Part shown: positions 12,660 to 21,176 of the stretch, in pieces | Layout of the letters: each line of letters opens with the position of its first letter | Numbering within the stretch: position 1 is the first letter of the stretch | NCBI GenBank assembly: GCA_014529385.2 | Contig: CM043944.1 | Coordinates: forward strand, 92,063,914-92,127,913 | Origin: Adiantum capillus-veneris | Taxonomy: Eukaryota > Streptophyta > Polypodiopsida > Polypodiales > Pteridaceae | Length of the DNA stretch: 64,000 nucleotides | Reading direction: 5' to 3' | Made by a program: the position numbers and the translations under genes | Notes under the pieces: model-generated | What the model saw: the letters and a program-made list of their open reading frames with translations, nothing else | Told to the model about the DNA's origin: nothing | Database searches by the model: none

Positions 12660-12884
12660 ATGGCAAAAATCCTCACCTATTACCAACTGGAACAATTGGT
12701 TTCAAAGGGTGACGAGCTCATTTCAAACGGTATGATCTACCCAAGGAAGGGGGGAGTGTTTGCTGACAGTCATCACTCACTTGCTTCCCTCTCAACCTCT
12801 CTCCCTGACCTCTTAATCTCCAATCTTAGGGAATGTATATATAAAGCCTTATACTCACAAAAACAAGATAAAAAAGTAAAAGAG
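12660..12884 (+). other. Element A: polypurine-like tract and possible LTR start
   Basis: After the last stop comes AAGGAAGGGGGGAG at 12743-12756, directly followed by TGTTTGCTGACAG. This has the form of a polypurine tract plus LTR start. A TATA-like TATATAAAGCC lies near 12835. Element B interrupts the sequence at 12884 and it resumes at 32031. Whether this is the true 3' LTR of A or an internal tract followed by another ORF is open, because two more such tracts follow in the continuation (32563-32571 and 33917-33929). Confidence 0.5.
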
Positions 12885-13508
12885 TGTTAAGGCGGTTACG
12901 CCACTAGCGGAAGCTAAATAGCGAGAACTCAACCAACAACAGAATTTGTCAGACGAGGACGAAGCTTGACCCGCAGGCGCATGGAAACAACTAGGTGGGT
13001 GTCAAATCACCTACTCGACCTTCTAATGACAATCACTACTAAGGAAATCCAATCTAAGTTCTAAAATACGCAAGTGACTGGGATCCGTACTACGAACGAA
13101 TGCTATACAAAACAGGATCTAGAATCATTGAATCGATCTCAAACTCAGGGGGAAGTCTATACACTAGGTAAGAACAACACCCTAAAGACTTGAACTGCAA
13201 AATCAACCTATAATCACTCCGTGCGGTAAACGCGTATGAAGACAAGCCGAAAAAACAGGTGACTGAAACTTGACCCCGATGGTACTAATGCGTAGCTCTA
13301 CTCGTTGTGGTTCTATAGATATGCTGCACACTTCATTCCGACACACGAGTTGGAAGAAAACTCACACCGAAACTCGTAGGAACTTACCACACATAGAAGC
13401 CGATAGCGCGCACTCTTGGTATCTGTGCGTAGCTCTCGCCGTTGCTAACACAATGGCGGTGTCGCTTCTCCAATGGCGGCTCCGTAGCTCGCGTAGCAAG
13501 TAGATAAG

Positions 13509-13598
<90 letters not shown>

Positions 13599-13884
13599 AC
13601 ACAGTCACGGCGCTCCAAAAACTCACTTTGATTAATCTCTGAATCCCTTAGGTTACAAAAACTTTGGCTTATATACCTCAGCCTTGGAGGTGAGAACATC
13701 TCTAACTAATTACATCAGCAAGTGAAATTACTTCGGGATTACAAGCTGGAAACTCAATTGAGTCCCGTTACTTAATGAATGGCTCAAATCAAAATTAATG
13801 TCAGAAAGACATTTATTACAATCAATGGCTACAAAATGATGAGTGTGAGCAAAAATGTGGGTGTGATCCTCTGCTGGCTCAACA
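12885..13884 (-). repeat. Element B 3' LTR
   Basis: This 1000-bp LTR is nearly identical to 31042-32030. It has a (TC)n tract at 13511-13596 that is about 10 bp longer than in the other copy. It also contains ACGCGTATGA at 13230-13239, which matches half of the palindrome found elsewhere in this element. Confidence 0.94.
13511..13596. repeat. (TC)n microsatellite in element B 3' LTR
   Basis: About 43 TC units. The matching tract in the 5' LTR (31668-31742) is shorter, so the length has drifted since insertion. Confidence 0.95.
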
Positions 13885-13899
13885 CTCCCCCCCTCCGCG
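13885..13899 (-). other. Element B polypurine tract
   Basis: The minus strand reads CGCGGAGGGGGGGAG immediately before the TGTTGAGCC that starts the 3' LTR. This is the canonical position for priming plus-strand DNA. Confidence 0.88.
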
Positions 13900-13933
13900 T
13901 TCATGTCGTCCCTGACATGAATTTTATGCTTGA

Positions 13934-16900
13934 TCAATAAAGTCCTGTCGTCTTGAGCATCTGCAAATGTGATTCGTATCGTAGGTTGCCGATGGTCAAG
14001 GTTGGGCCGAATATTTTGCTTTCGTTGGTGAAAAAGCCGGTGTAGAAAGCTTCTTCAAATGTTTGCATGTGGAAGTTAGGCAAAAACATAATCCTTTGGT
14101 ATATGAGGTGTAACACTTTTGGAGAAGGCTGCAATGAAAGATCGTACATCATATCAGTCACCGTGTCGGCCGTCGATAGTAGACTCGAGGTCGTGGCTTT
14201 ATCTGGCGCGAACACTTCAATGCAAGCTAAGAGAGTCCTGCAGATTTTCTTGAGCATCTGACATGAAAGGTCAGAAGCTCCAGTAAAGAGCTTGATGGTG
14301 CCCGTTAGGGTTTTCACCATGTAGGCTTTACTTATTCTCTCTCCTGCCTTTGGTCCTGGCATCCTGGGATAATTAAGCCAATTTGGCTTCTTTTCTGCAA
14401 TCCTGCCATGCTCTTTCCAGTTTCTGACTCTTGGCACCGGGCAGAAGGTTGCATCCTCCCGGATCTCCTTTGGTGCCTCCACCAAGTAGATGAGGTAGGC
14501 TGGGTATTTGTTCAGCCAACCTTTCCTCCATCTAGGTTGTGAATCTACTATCTTCTTTGATTGTTCCTCCTTTGTGATGTCGCCTTCGTAAAGAGCGACA
14601 TACTGCTCCTCCTCTATTCTCTTTTTCGTCTTTAGCACTTCAAATTTCATCAAAGGGAAAGGCAGGCTGGGTTGCATCCACTGTTCATGGAGAACTTTTG
14701 TGTCTAGTCCCTGAAGTCTAATGGAGATTAGGAGTCTCCTCTCCCATTCCATTTCCGCCTTGGCACTCTCCTCTGCTGACTTTTCTATTTGGTCATGGAG
14801 CCTTTGTTCTTCTTCTTCAGAGATTCCTGAAGTCGAGGCCACCTCGTGAGCTGGGGCTGGATCTTCAATTGTGGTTGCCTCTCCAGTTTCTGGTAGCTCT
14901 ATGGCTGCTCCACCTGATTCTTCTTGTGGTGTCTCTGTTTCTCTTCTTTGTTGCTCTTGTAGATCTTGGAGCTGTTTGCGGAGGGCCCCATTCTCTGTCC
15001 GTAGTGTTTGATTTTCTAATGTGAGCCTCTCCTCTGCGGCCAATGATCCCTCCGCAATGTGCAACCTTTGCACTTGCTCTAATCTTAGCTCTCTTTGTAA
15101 GCTTCGGACCTGGTCTTCCAAAGCTGGTATGATAGCTCCCTCTTGTTCGGTTCTTGCTCTGCTAGCTCTAGGGGTAGTCCTGAGTCTAGTGATTGTTCTT
15201 TCTTGGAGCTCGACTCTCTCCCTTAGCTCAATGAGCTCGTCCTTGGCCGCCTCCAATTCATCCTCTAGCCGCTCCCTTGCTTCCTGTGCACTTGTCACTT
15301 CTCTTGAAGCCTCGGCTAACTGGAGTATCAAGCCGTCTCTCTCGTTTTCCGCGTCATAGAGTGATGCTTTATGACTTTCAGATTCAGTCATAGCATTCTC
15401 TAATTTTCTCTGCAACTCTGCTTTCCTTTGTTTGACTGTCTCAATCTCTACTTCCCTTGCTTTGGACCTTTCTTTTATCTTGCTGAGCAGTTCATGCACC
15501 ATGTGCATGTCTTTTTCATCTTCATCTGTCAACTCTAAAGCTCTTTCTGCCACCACCTCCACTGGCTTCGGCTCTTCTAGTACGTTCTGTTCGTCCAGTT
15601 TCTCTTCACTTTCTTTTGTACTCTTTGTTTTTTCCTCCGTCCCTCTCCGATCATCTTGTTTTTGTAGGGTGATCCCATAAACTGCCTCAAGGGCCTCTGC
15701 TTCAATGTATCCTATCGCTACCAGATCCTCATAATCATTTCTCTTTTGCTGAACTGGATCTATCTCCTTTTCTTTGGTCTCGGCCTTCGACTTTTCCAAA
15801 TCATCTGTGTCCATCTCTATTGTGGTCTCTTCCACGATATTTTTCGTCTTCTTCGGGCTTGGTACATCAGTCATAGAGGGGTATCTGTCCTCAGCTACCT
15901 TGGCTTTCCCCTTGTCGGCTTGCCCGTCTTTCTCTTGAGATTTAGTAGACTCATCTACTTTCCCTTTCCCCTTGTCGTCCTTTTTCAGCTTAGCTTTTAA
16001 AAGCTGTACCTCCTCTTCAGTGTATGGCTCGACAGGTTGCTGCTCCAGTATAGCCTCTGACTCCTCATAAGCTTTAATATATTGATCGTATTGATCAACA
16101 TGTGGCCTGGCTGAGCTAGTTCCAAATTTGGTGGGGTCTGGCACCCACTTTTCTTCAAACTCACCCTTTAGAGCTCTTTCTGCTCTAAACTGCTCCACTA
16201 GTCTTTCCATTCTTGCCACTTTATGACTTTTGGTTTGCTTGGGAGCAACCTTCTTCTTTACTTTCTTCATAAGCGGCTCGTCCACCTCCTCTTCAGGTTT
16301 TGAAACTATTTCTAGTTTCCGGCATGCTCTTGTGGACGCCCTCTTGGATACTTCGGGCTGTTCTTCCTCCTCGTCGGCTTCTCTAAGCGACTCATTCTGG
16401 GAGGGAACCTTTGGCCACTGATCTCTAGCTCCAATAGCTTCATAAGCTATTCTTGTCAGAATTTCCGCTCCTCCTATGTACTTTGGCTTCTCGTTGTGCA
16501 TGGCAATTACTTGCTCGTGGATGTGTTGAGCGTAATTCACCTCTTTTGGCATATTGCTCTTTAATGCCCATGTGATGGTGGTCGCAATGGCATGGGGCGG
16601 TGTCGTATACTTTTGCGGTCTTTTACTGCAAACATGGAGAAACTGGTTGTACAGTCGGCAAAGGGTTGCCGCTCTTTGGTCCGCCATATCTCCATAGGTT
16701 GCATTCTGTTTCTTGGATCCATAGACCTCTATGGCCTTCCTTCTTTCCCTGATAGAGCTCCCTTTGTTGTGCAGCTTCAATGCGTCTGCAATGAGCTGTG
16801 GAGTGATCTGTACCTCTACTTTCTCTCCATCCATGGCTGTCAGTGTGGCTTTCCCATCCTTCTGAATGGATGTTGCCAACTCGTACACTCTTCTTGTATC

Positions 16901-17209
16901 CACACCTGATGGTCTCGAGGTGAAGAAACTGTGCAAGTCTGCCCTTTCGAGGTACCTGCTGATGTCTTCTGACCTGCTATAATCTACCAATTCCTGTGGG
17001 ATCATCGGTACATCCACCGCTTGCCCTTGAGGATCTCTGAAAGTCCCTTGGTAGATCTTTATTCCCTCTTTCTCCAATACTGCTTCCTCCACCCAAGTTT
17101 TGGTTGGCTTGAGGGTTTCTGCTGGAATATCAAAGGGTTCCGCTTCTGCAAGAGCATCTTTGATTGTCGGTCTTTTTCTCTTCGTTGCCGATAACTTGGC
17201 AGAATCCAT
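13934..17209 (-). CDS. Element B 3' ORF: 1091-residue coiled-coil protein of unknown function
   Basis: This frame is uninterrupted for 1091 codons, unlike the broken pol of the same element. It lies in the env position, ending 49 bp before the 3' LTR. Residues about 1-290 look globular. A basic K-R-K-R-P cluster near residue 12 could be a nuclear localisation signal. Residues 40-270 (R-V-Y-E-L, P-Q-L-I-A-D-A-L, Y-T-T-P-P-H-A-I) faintly recall the putative plant transposon-protein domain found in some retroelement env-position ORFs; this is a weak, motif-level impression. Residues about 290-590 are acidic and lysine-rich. About 590-810 is a long heptad coiled coil. The last 230 residues look globular again. 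I see no signal peptide or membrane helix, so it does not look like an envelope glycoprotein. A palindrome array lies 168 bp and more upstream of its ATG. Confidence 0.75.
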   Translation of the reverse strand: MDSAKLSATKRKRPTIKDALAEAEPFDIPAETLKPTKTWVEEAVLEKEGIKIYQGTFRDPQGQAVDVPMIPQELVDYSRSEDISRYLERADLHSFFTSRPSGVDTRRVYELATSIQKDGKATLTAMDGEKVEVQITPQLIADALKLHNKGSSIRERRKAIEVYGSKKQNATYGDMADQRAATLCRLYNQFLHVCSKRPQKYTTPPHAIATTITWALKSNMPKEVNYAQHIHEQVIAMHNEKPKYIGGAEILTRIAYEAIGARDQWPKVPSQNESLREADEEEEQPEVSKRASTRACRKLEIVSKPEEEVDEPLMKKVKKKVAPKQTKSHKVARMERLVEQFRAERALKGEFEEKWVPDPTKFGTSSARPHVDQYDQYIKAYEESEAILEQQPVEPYTEEEVQLLKAKLKKDDKGKGKVDESTKSQEKDGQADKGKAKVAEDRYPSMTDVPSPKKTKNIVEETTIEMDTDDLEKSKAETKEKEIDPVQQKRNDYEDLVAIGYIEAEALEAVYGITLQKQDDRRGTEEKTKSTKESEEKLDEQNVLEEPKPVEVVAERALELTDEDEKDMHMVHELLSKIKERSKAREVEIETVKQRKAELQRKLENAMTESESHKASLYDAENERDGLILQLAEASREVTSAQEARERLEDELEAAKDELIELRERVELQERTITRLRTTPRASRARTEQEGAIIPALEDQVRSLQRELRLEQVQRLHIAEGSLAAEERLTLENQTLRTENGALRKQLQDLQEQQRRETETPQEESGGAAIELPETGEATTIEDPAPAHEVASTSGISEEEEQRLHDQIEKSAEESAKAEMEWERRLLISIRLQGLDTKVLHEQWMQPSLPFPLMKFEVLKTKKRIEEEQYVALYEGDITKEEQSKKIVDSQPRWRKGWLNKYPAYLIYLVEAPKEIREDATFCPVPRVRNWKEHGRIAEKKPNWLNYPRMPGPKAGERISKAYMVKTLTGTIKLFTGASDLSCQMLKKICRTLLACIEVFAPDKATTSSLLSTADTVTDMMYDLSLQPSPKVLHLIYQRIMFLPNFHMQTFEEAFYTGFFTNESKIFGPTLTIGNLRYESHLQMLKTTGLY

Positions 17210-17375
17210 GGATCCTGTAACTCCAATTTCAGAAGTTAGCGTCTTTTTAGTACTGAAAGCCGAAATGAAGCTTTTAACTATCCAAATGACTTGAAAATTG
17301 AAACATGAGCTATTCAGGGCCTAAGGATGCAAGGTAGGTGAAAAAATATGCAAAATGGGCTCAAAATCATGCTGG

Positions 17376-18385
17376 AGACATCATACGCGTATGATGTCTT
17401 TTGTGTCAAAATGACTTCATATTGGTTGTGCTTGTAGCTGATAGTGTATATATGAGTATCATATGCTTGGATTTGAGTTTGGATCCCATTTGGTCAAGTT
17501 TTGGCCAGTTTAGTCCAGTTCCGGCTCTTGGCAAAATTTTGAAAGGGATTTGGATTTTATGATCCAAATTGGATAAAACTTGGTGGTTCACTTTCAAATG
17601 GCATGTAGATCACTTCTGTTTGGTGGTTGAAGCCCTGAGGTGGCAAAATCACATAGTGAGACATCATACGCGTATGATGTCTTTAGTGTATTTTTGGACC
17701 AAATTTCTCTATAAGCTTGGATTTGGCTTTAGATAGGCTTATTCAGTGGATTTATGAAGTTTGGATAGATTTTGGGCTAAAAATGGCTCTGGAGACATCA
17801 TACGCGTATGATGTCTTTTTCATCAATTTTGCATGGGATTGGTTCTGTGGACTCCCCATGTACTAGTGAAGGACTATATCTACTCAAATCTTGGTTTGGA
17901 CTTGGGTATGTTGGATTTGAGCCAAAAATATGCTTTAGGTGAAGGATTTTCCCTCAATTGGGCTAATGGGGTGATCCTCTTGACCAAATGGTTCCAAATT
18001 TCATATGTAGCATGTATTAGATATATATAATGGATGTATGATGACAAATGAGCAGTTTTGGCTCTGTAAGTGCAAATAGACATCATACGCGTATGATGTC
18101 TTTTGTGTCAAAATGGTGCTTTTTGATTCCAGATAGCTTGTAGATGTGTTGATCAACAATCCTACAAAGTTTCAATGAGTTTGGAGTTATTTTGACAAAA
18201 TTAGGACCAAAAATCAATTTTATGGCCTACTTTGCGTCTTTTTGATTTTCCTTGGGTTTTCTAACTCCAATTCTCATGATACTTGGTTCATAGGATGTGA
18301 TTAACATGTGGAATGAGGCTATGCACTCAAATGTTGAAATGGATGTGAAATTCATGTTGTGAGACATCATACGCATATGATGTCT
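17376..18385. repeat. Palindrome array 1 (five copies)
   Basis: Five copies of a 22-bp inverted repeat, GACATCATACG followed by its exact reverse complement, start at 17377, 17660, 17794, 18079 and 18363. Most are flanked by A and T to make 24 bp. The first four are perfect. The fifth has CGCATA in place of CGCGTA. Start-to-start distances are 283, 134, 285 and 284 bp. The first copy begins 168 bp upstream of the 1091-codon ORF start. Confidence 0.95.
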
Positions 18386-19986
18386 TTTCTTGAAATGTTG
18401 GTCTTTTTGTGCAAAGAATGCTTTGTGCTAGTGCCCTAAGCCCTGCTAACTAGTTTTCAACTTAAAAAGTCATCAGTTTAGCTAAAAAGCCCCCTTATAG
18501 GCATTTCAGTCTCCGAAGTCGTCTTTTTGCCTTGGAGTTGAATTTCTTCAACTTTTCTTCTCGAGAGTTGCATTTCCAGCTCATTGGATATGTTGTGAAG
18601 CCATCTATTTGGTTGAACTTGACTCTGACTCCCCGTTCTCCATCTTTCTCCTTTTGGTTGCCCGAAAGCGTTTTTTTCACCATCGGTAAGTGAATCAGCT
18701 TTCTTTTGGGTTTTGCTTGCAAACATAAGTCATCCATGTATATTTGAAGCTGCTTGTGAAGTTTCATTTCGTTCGGTCGTCAATTTCAGCCGTTATGCCA
18801 AAATGACGCTTTGTGTGTCCGCAGCCGAATCGGTTGTTCCGACCTACTTTTGGTGGTCCAAACCTGGAGATACTCCATGGTTGCATTGCCCTCGATGTTG
18901 TTAAGCTTCCTGAGAAGTTTTGTGTCGTTTCGACAACTTTTTCCTGTTTGCCTCTTGCAGGCTCTGTTGACCTAGGGTTTTTCCAGTCGTTCTTTCTCGA
19001 GCTTTGAGTGTTAGAAACTCATCTTCTATACTAGGGTAAACCACCTATAAGTTCTTGCAAGGTTTGATTAGGCGGTTGTGCCACTACCTAGCATTCTACC
19101 GCATTCCCTGTTTGCTCTTGTTTCTTGGTTTTGGTCAGTTTTCGCGACAAAAGTTAACGATAAGCATCAAAAGCTTATGGCAACGAGTCTACCTCTCATG
19201 CCTGGTGTCCTCTGAGCTCTCGTAGCAGTCGTAGAAGGCTGTAGAAGGTTGGATGCTCCTGTGTGCTCTTTGCTCTCTCCAAGAAGGTAATAGTGGAAAT
19301 GAGCTTGAAAGTGATGTGAAAAATACTTAACTTCGGACTTCTCGGATCACTTGTTACCAAATTTGACATGTGCTCCTATCTCGTCGTGAAATGCACTTTA
19401 GGATTTGAAATTTCTCAATTTGGACTCCGTTTGACCTGTTTCTGAGAAATCTATCCACTTTGCCAAAATTCTGTCATTTCGGGCTTTCCGTAACTTTTTC
19501 AGAATTGTACTCAATTTTTACCATGGGTTTCCCTTGTCATTAGGATCATCACCATCTATTCTTTTCTTTTTTCTGATCTCGTTTCACATGCTTTTTTATT
19601 TTTCTTTTACTTTTATTAAGAAAATCATAAAAAATAAAGGAAAATAGCAAATTGAAGCCAAAAAATTCCAAACATACACAATAAATAGCTGGTAATCCTG
19701 TGTATATGAATATACACTTATTTGTGATTTCTGGACTTGGATTACCACTTTTTAGCTCCAAACACACTCTTATTTAGTGATATTTACACGTCTAGAGACC
19801 CAAATTCATCATTTGATCTCTTCTTGTTGCAAAACAAGGTATATAAGGGCATAAATATTATCAATATCCGCAATCAAACATAAAAATTGCAAAATCATGT
19901 AAGACACTGCCCTTGTAATATAATTTTTGTTTTTCTTTGTTTTTTTCGCTTGTAGCTGCTTTGTAGCTCCTGTATACCTGTATATA

Positions 19987-20000
19987 CCTCCCCCCCTCCT
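19987..20000 (-). other. Internal polypurine-like tract in element B
   Basis: The minus strand reads AGGAGGGGGGGAGG, 22 bases after the stop of the second-protease tail. It resembles a polypurine tract but is not followed by an LTR. Element A has a similar tract at the same relative place (12743-12756). It could act as a central polypurine tract or be a relic of an older element end. Confidence 0.5.
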
Positions 20001-20021
20001 AGTCTGAGTCCTCCTGGACGA

Positions 20022-21176
20022 CTATGAAGTGTCTGTGGGCGAAGCATTGTAGTTGTTTTGGTCATAAGTTCCCAGTGCAATTGTAGAGCGACGATACAAC
20101 AGTCTTTCCAATAAAGCTGCTCTTTTTTTGATTGAAGGATTGGTGGTCGGGTTTTGGGTTGGTTTTGGCACTTCGGTAGTAGAATCAATAGATGGATTCT
20201 TCTTTACCTTGTTGTTCTTTTTCACAATCCAAATCTGCTTCCGCTTCGCTTGTGATTGCCACAAACTCTTTGCGACCCAAACCTGCTTTGTTCTTTGTGT
20301 TGATTTCCTCGACTTGAAATACCTAGGAGTTTCCGTTGATTGTACTGAAGGGAGTTCCTGTTTACAAATCTTTGGGATCCAAATTTGCTTGCTATAGCTT
20401 TGTGCCATCATGAACATCTTTGGAATCCAGATCTGTTTCACTGTCCTTGATTGTCTGGAATCACTCTGTTGTCTGGTATTGAAGACTCTGTTTTCCACCT
20501 TTGTTTTCTCTGTCACAACCTTTTTTGGTCTCCATACCAACTTTGACTCCGTTTTTTTCCAAGGTTGAGCTATTATATTATTGCTTGTCTTCCTTATCCA
20601 CTGTTGAGAGTTCCTCGTCGAAGAGCAATCCAGTTGTATAGAAACTTTTGGTTGCCATTGCTTCTTCTTTTTCTCTGGTTGTTGTTTACCTTTGTTCTTG
20701 GATTCTTCCTTTGGAGTTGGCTCTGCTTCTTTGGTGAACATAACTGATTGACTTTCACCTTCGTATTTGATAAGCACTGATTTAGAACTCCAGTCAATCA
20801 TTGTATTGTATTGCTTCTACCATGGTTGTCCTAGCAATAATGGATGTTGTGTAGCTTGGTCTTCAACCACGTAAAACATATGAGGATACACATACTGGTT
20901 AATCTGTATATGTAAAACTGTGCATCCGACAGTTTTGATTGAATTCTCAGAGTAGCTCTTTAACTCTTGCTTAGAAGTTTGTAATTTAGTGTCATTTGTC
21001 AATTGTCTGTACAAACTGAGTGAAAGTAGGTTAGTTTGAGCTCCTGAATCCAATAGTGCTCTGGCTTTGATTTGGTTGGTTCCTACTTTGCATTCAATGA
21101 TGGGTTCTTCTTTGTCATTATCCATTCCTGTTATACTGACTGCGTTTATTCGTATTGCTCCTTCATTGCGCTGTTT
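20022..21176 (-). pseudogene. Element B: second retropepsin-like domain and W-x-P-K tail
   Basis: This reads in the same frame as the upstream integrase, separated from it by one TAG (21177-21179). The domain has A-L-L-D-S-G-A-Q-T-N-L-L-S near 21040-21075 and L-L-L-G-Q-P-W near 20820-20840, the usual start and end signatures of a retropepsin fold. A TAG at 20817-20819 follows Q-P-W directly. The frame then continues with M-I-D-W-S-S-K-S-V, matching T-I-D-W-D-T-G-S-V in element A. The 260-residue tail is very basic and repeats W-x-P-K-like motifs: Q-W-Q-P-K, V-W-R-P-K, I-W-I-P-K twice, V-W-V-A-K and I-W-I-V-K. The normal protease of this element lies upstream of RT, so this is an additional one. 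Function unknown. Confidence 0.8.

Larger units (their letters stand above)
17210..20021 (-). other. Element B intergenic tract between pol and the 3' ORF
   Basis: This 2.8-kb tract has no convincing gene. Its ORF-proximal part (17376-18385) holds five palindromes. The rest (about 18386-19986) is AT-rich and without recognisable features, apart from an imperfect match near 19067 to the LTR end (GGCGGTTGTGCCACTA against GGCGGTTACGCCACTA). Its palindrome-bearing part resembles the 5' leader: both contain GATCCAAAT followed shortly by AAACTTG between the first and second palindromes. It may be a duplicated leader or an internal promoter region. Confidence 0.7.

Noticed and set aside
13934-17209. 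Envelope glycoprotein
   Set aside because: No signal peptide or membrane segment is visible. The protein is charged with a long coiled coil.
17376-18385. The palindrome array as a CRISPR-like array
   Set aside because: The units are self-palindromic, widely and unevenly spaced, and lie in a plant retrotransposon.
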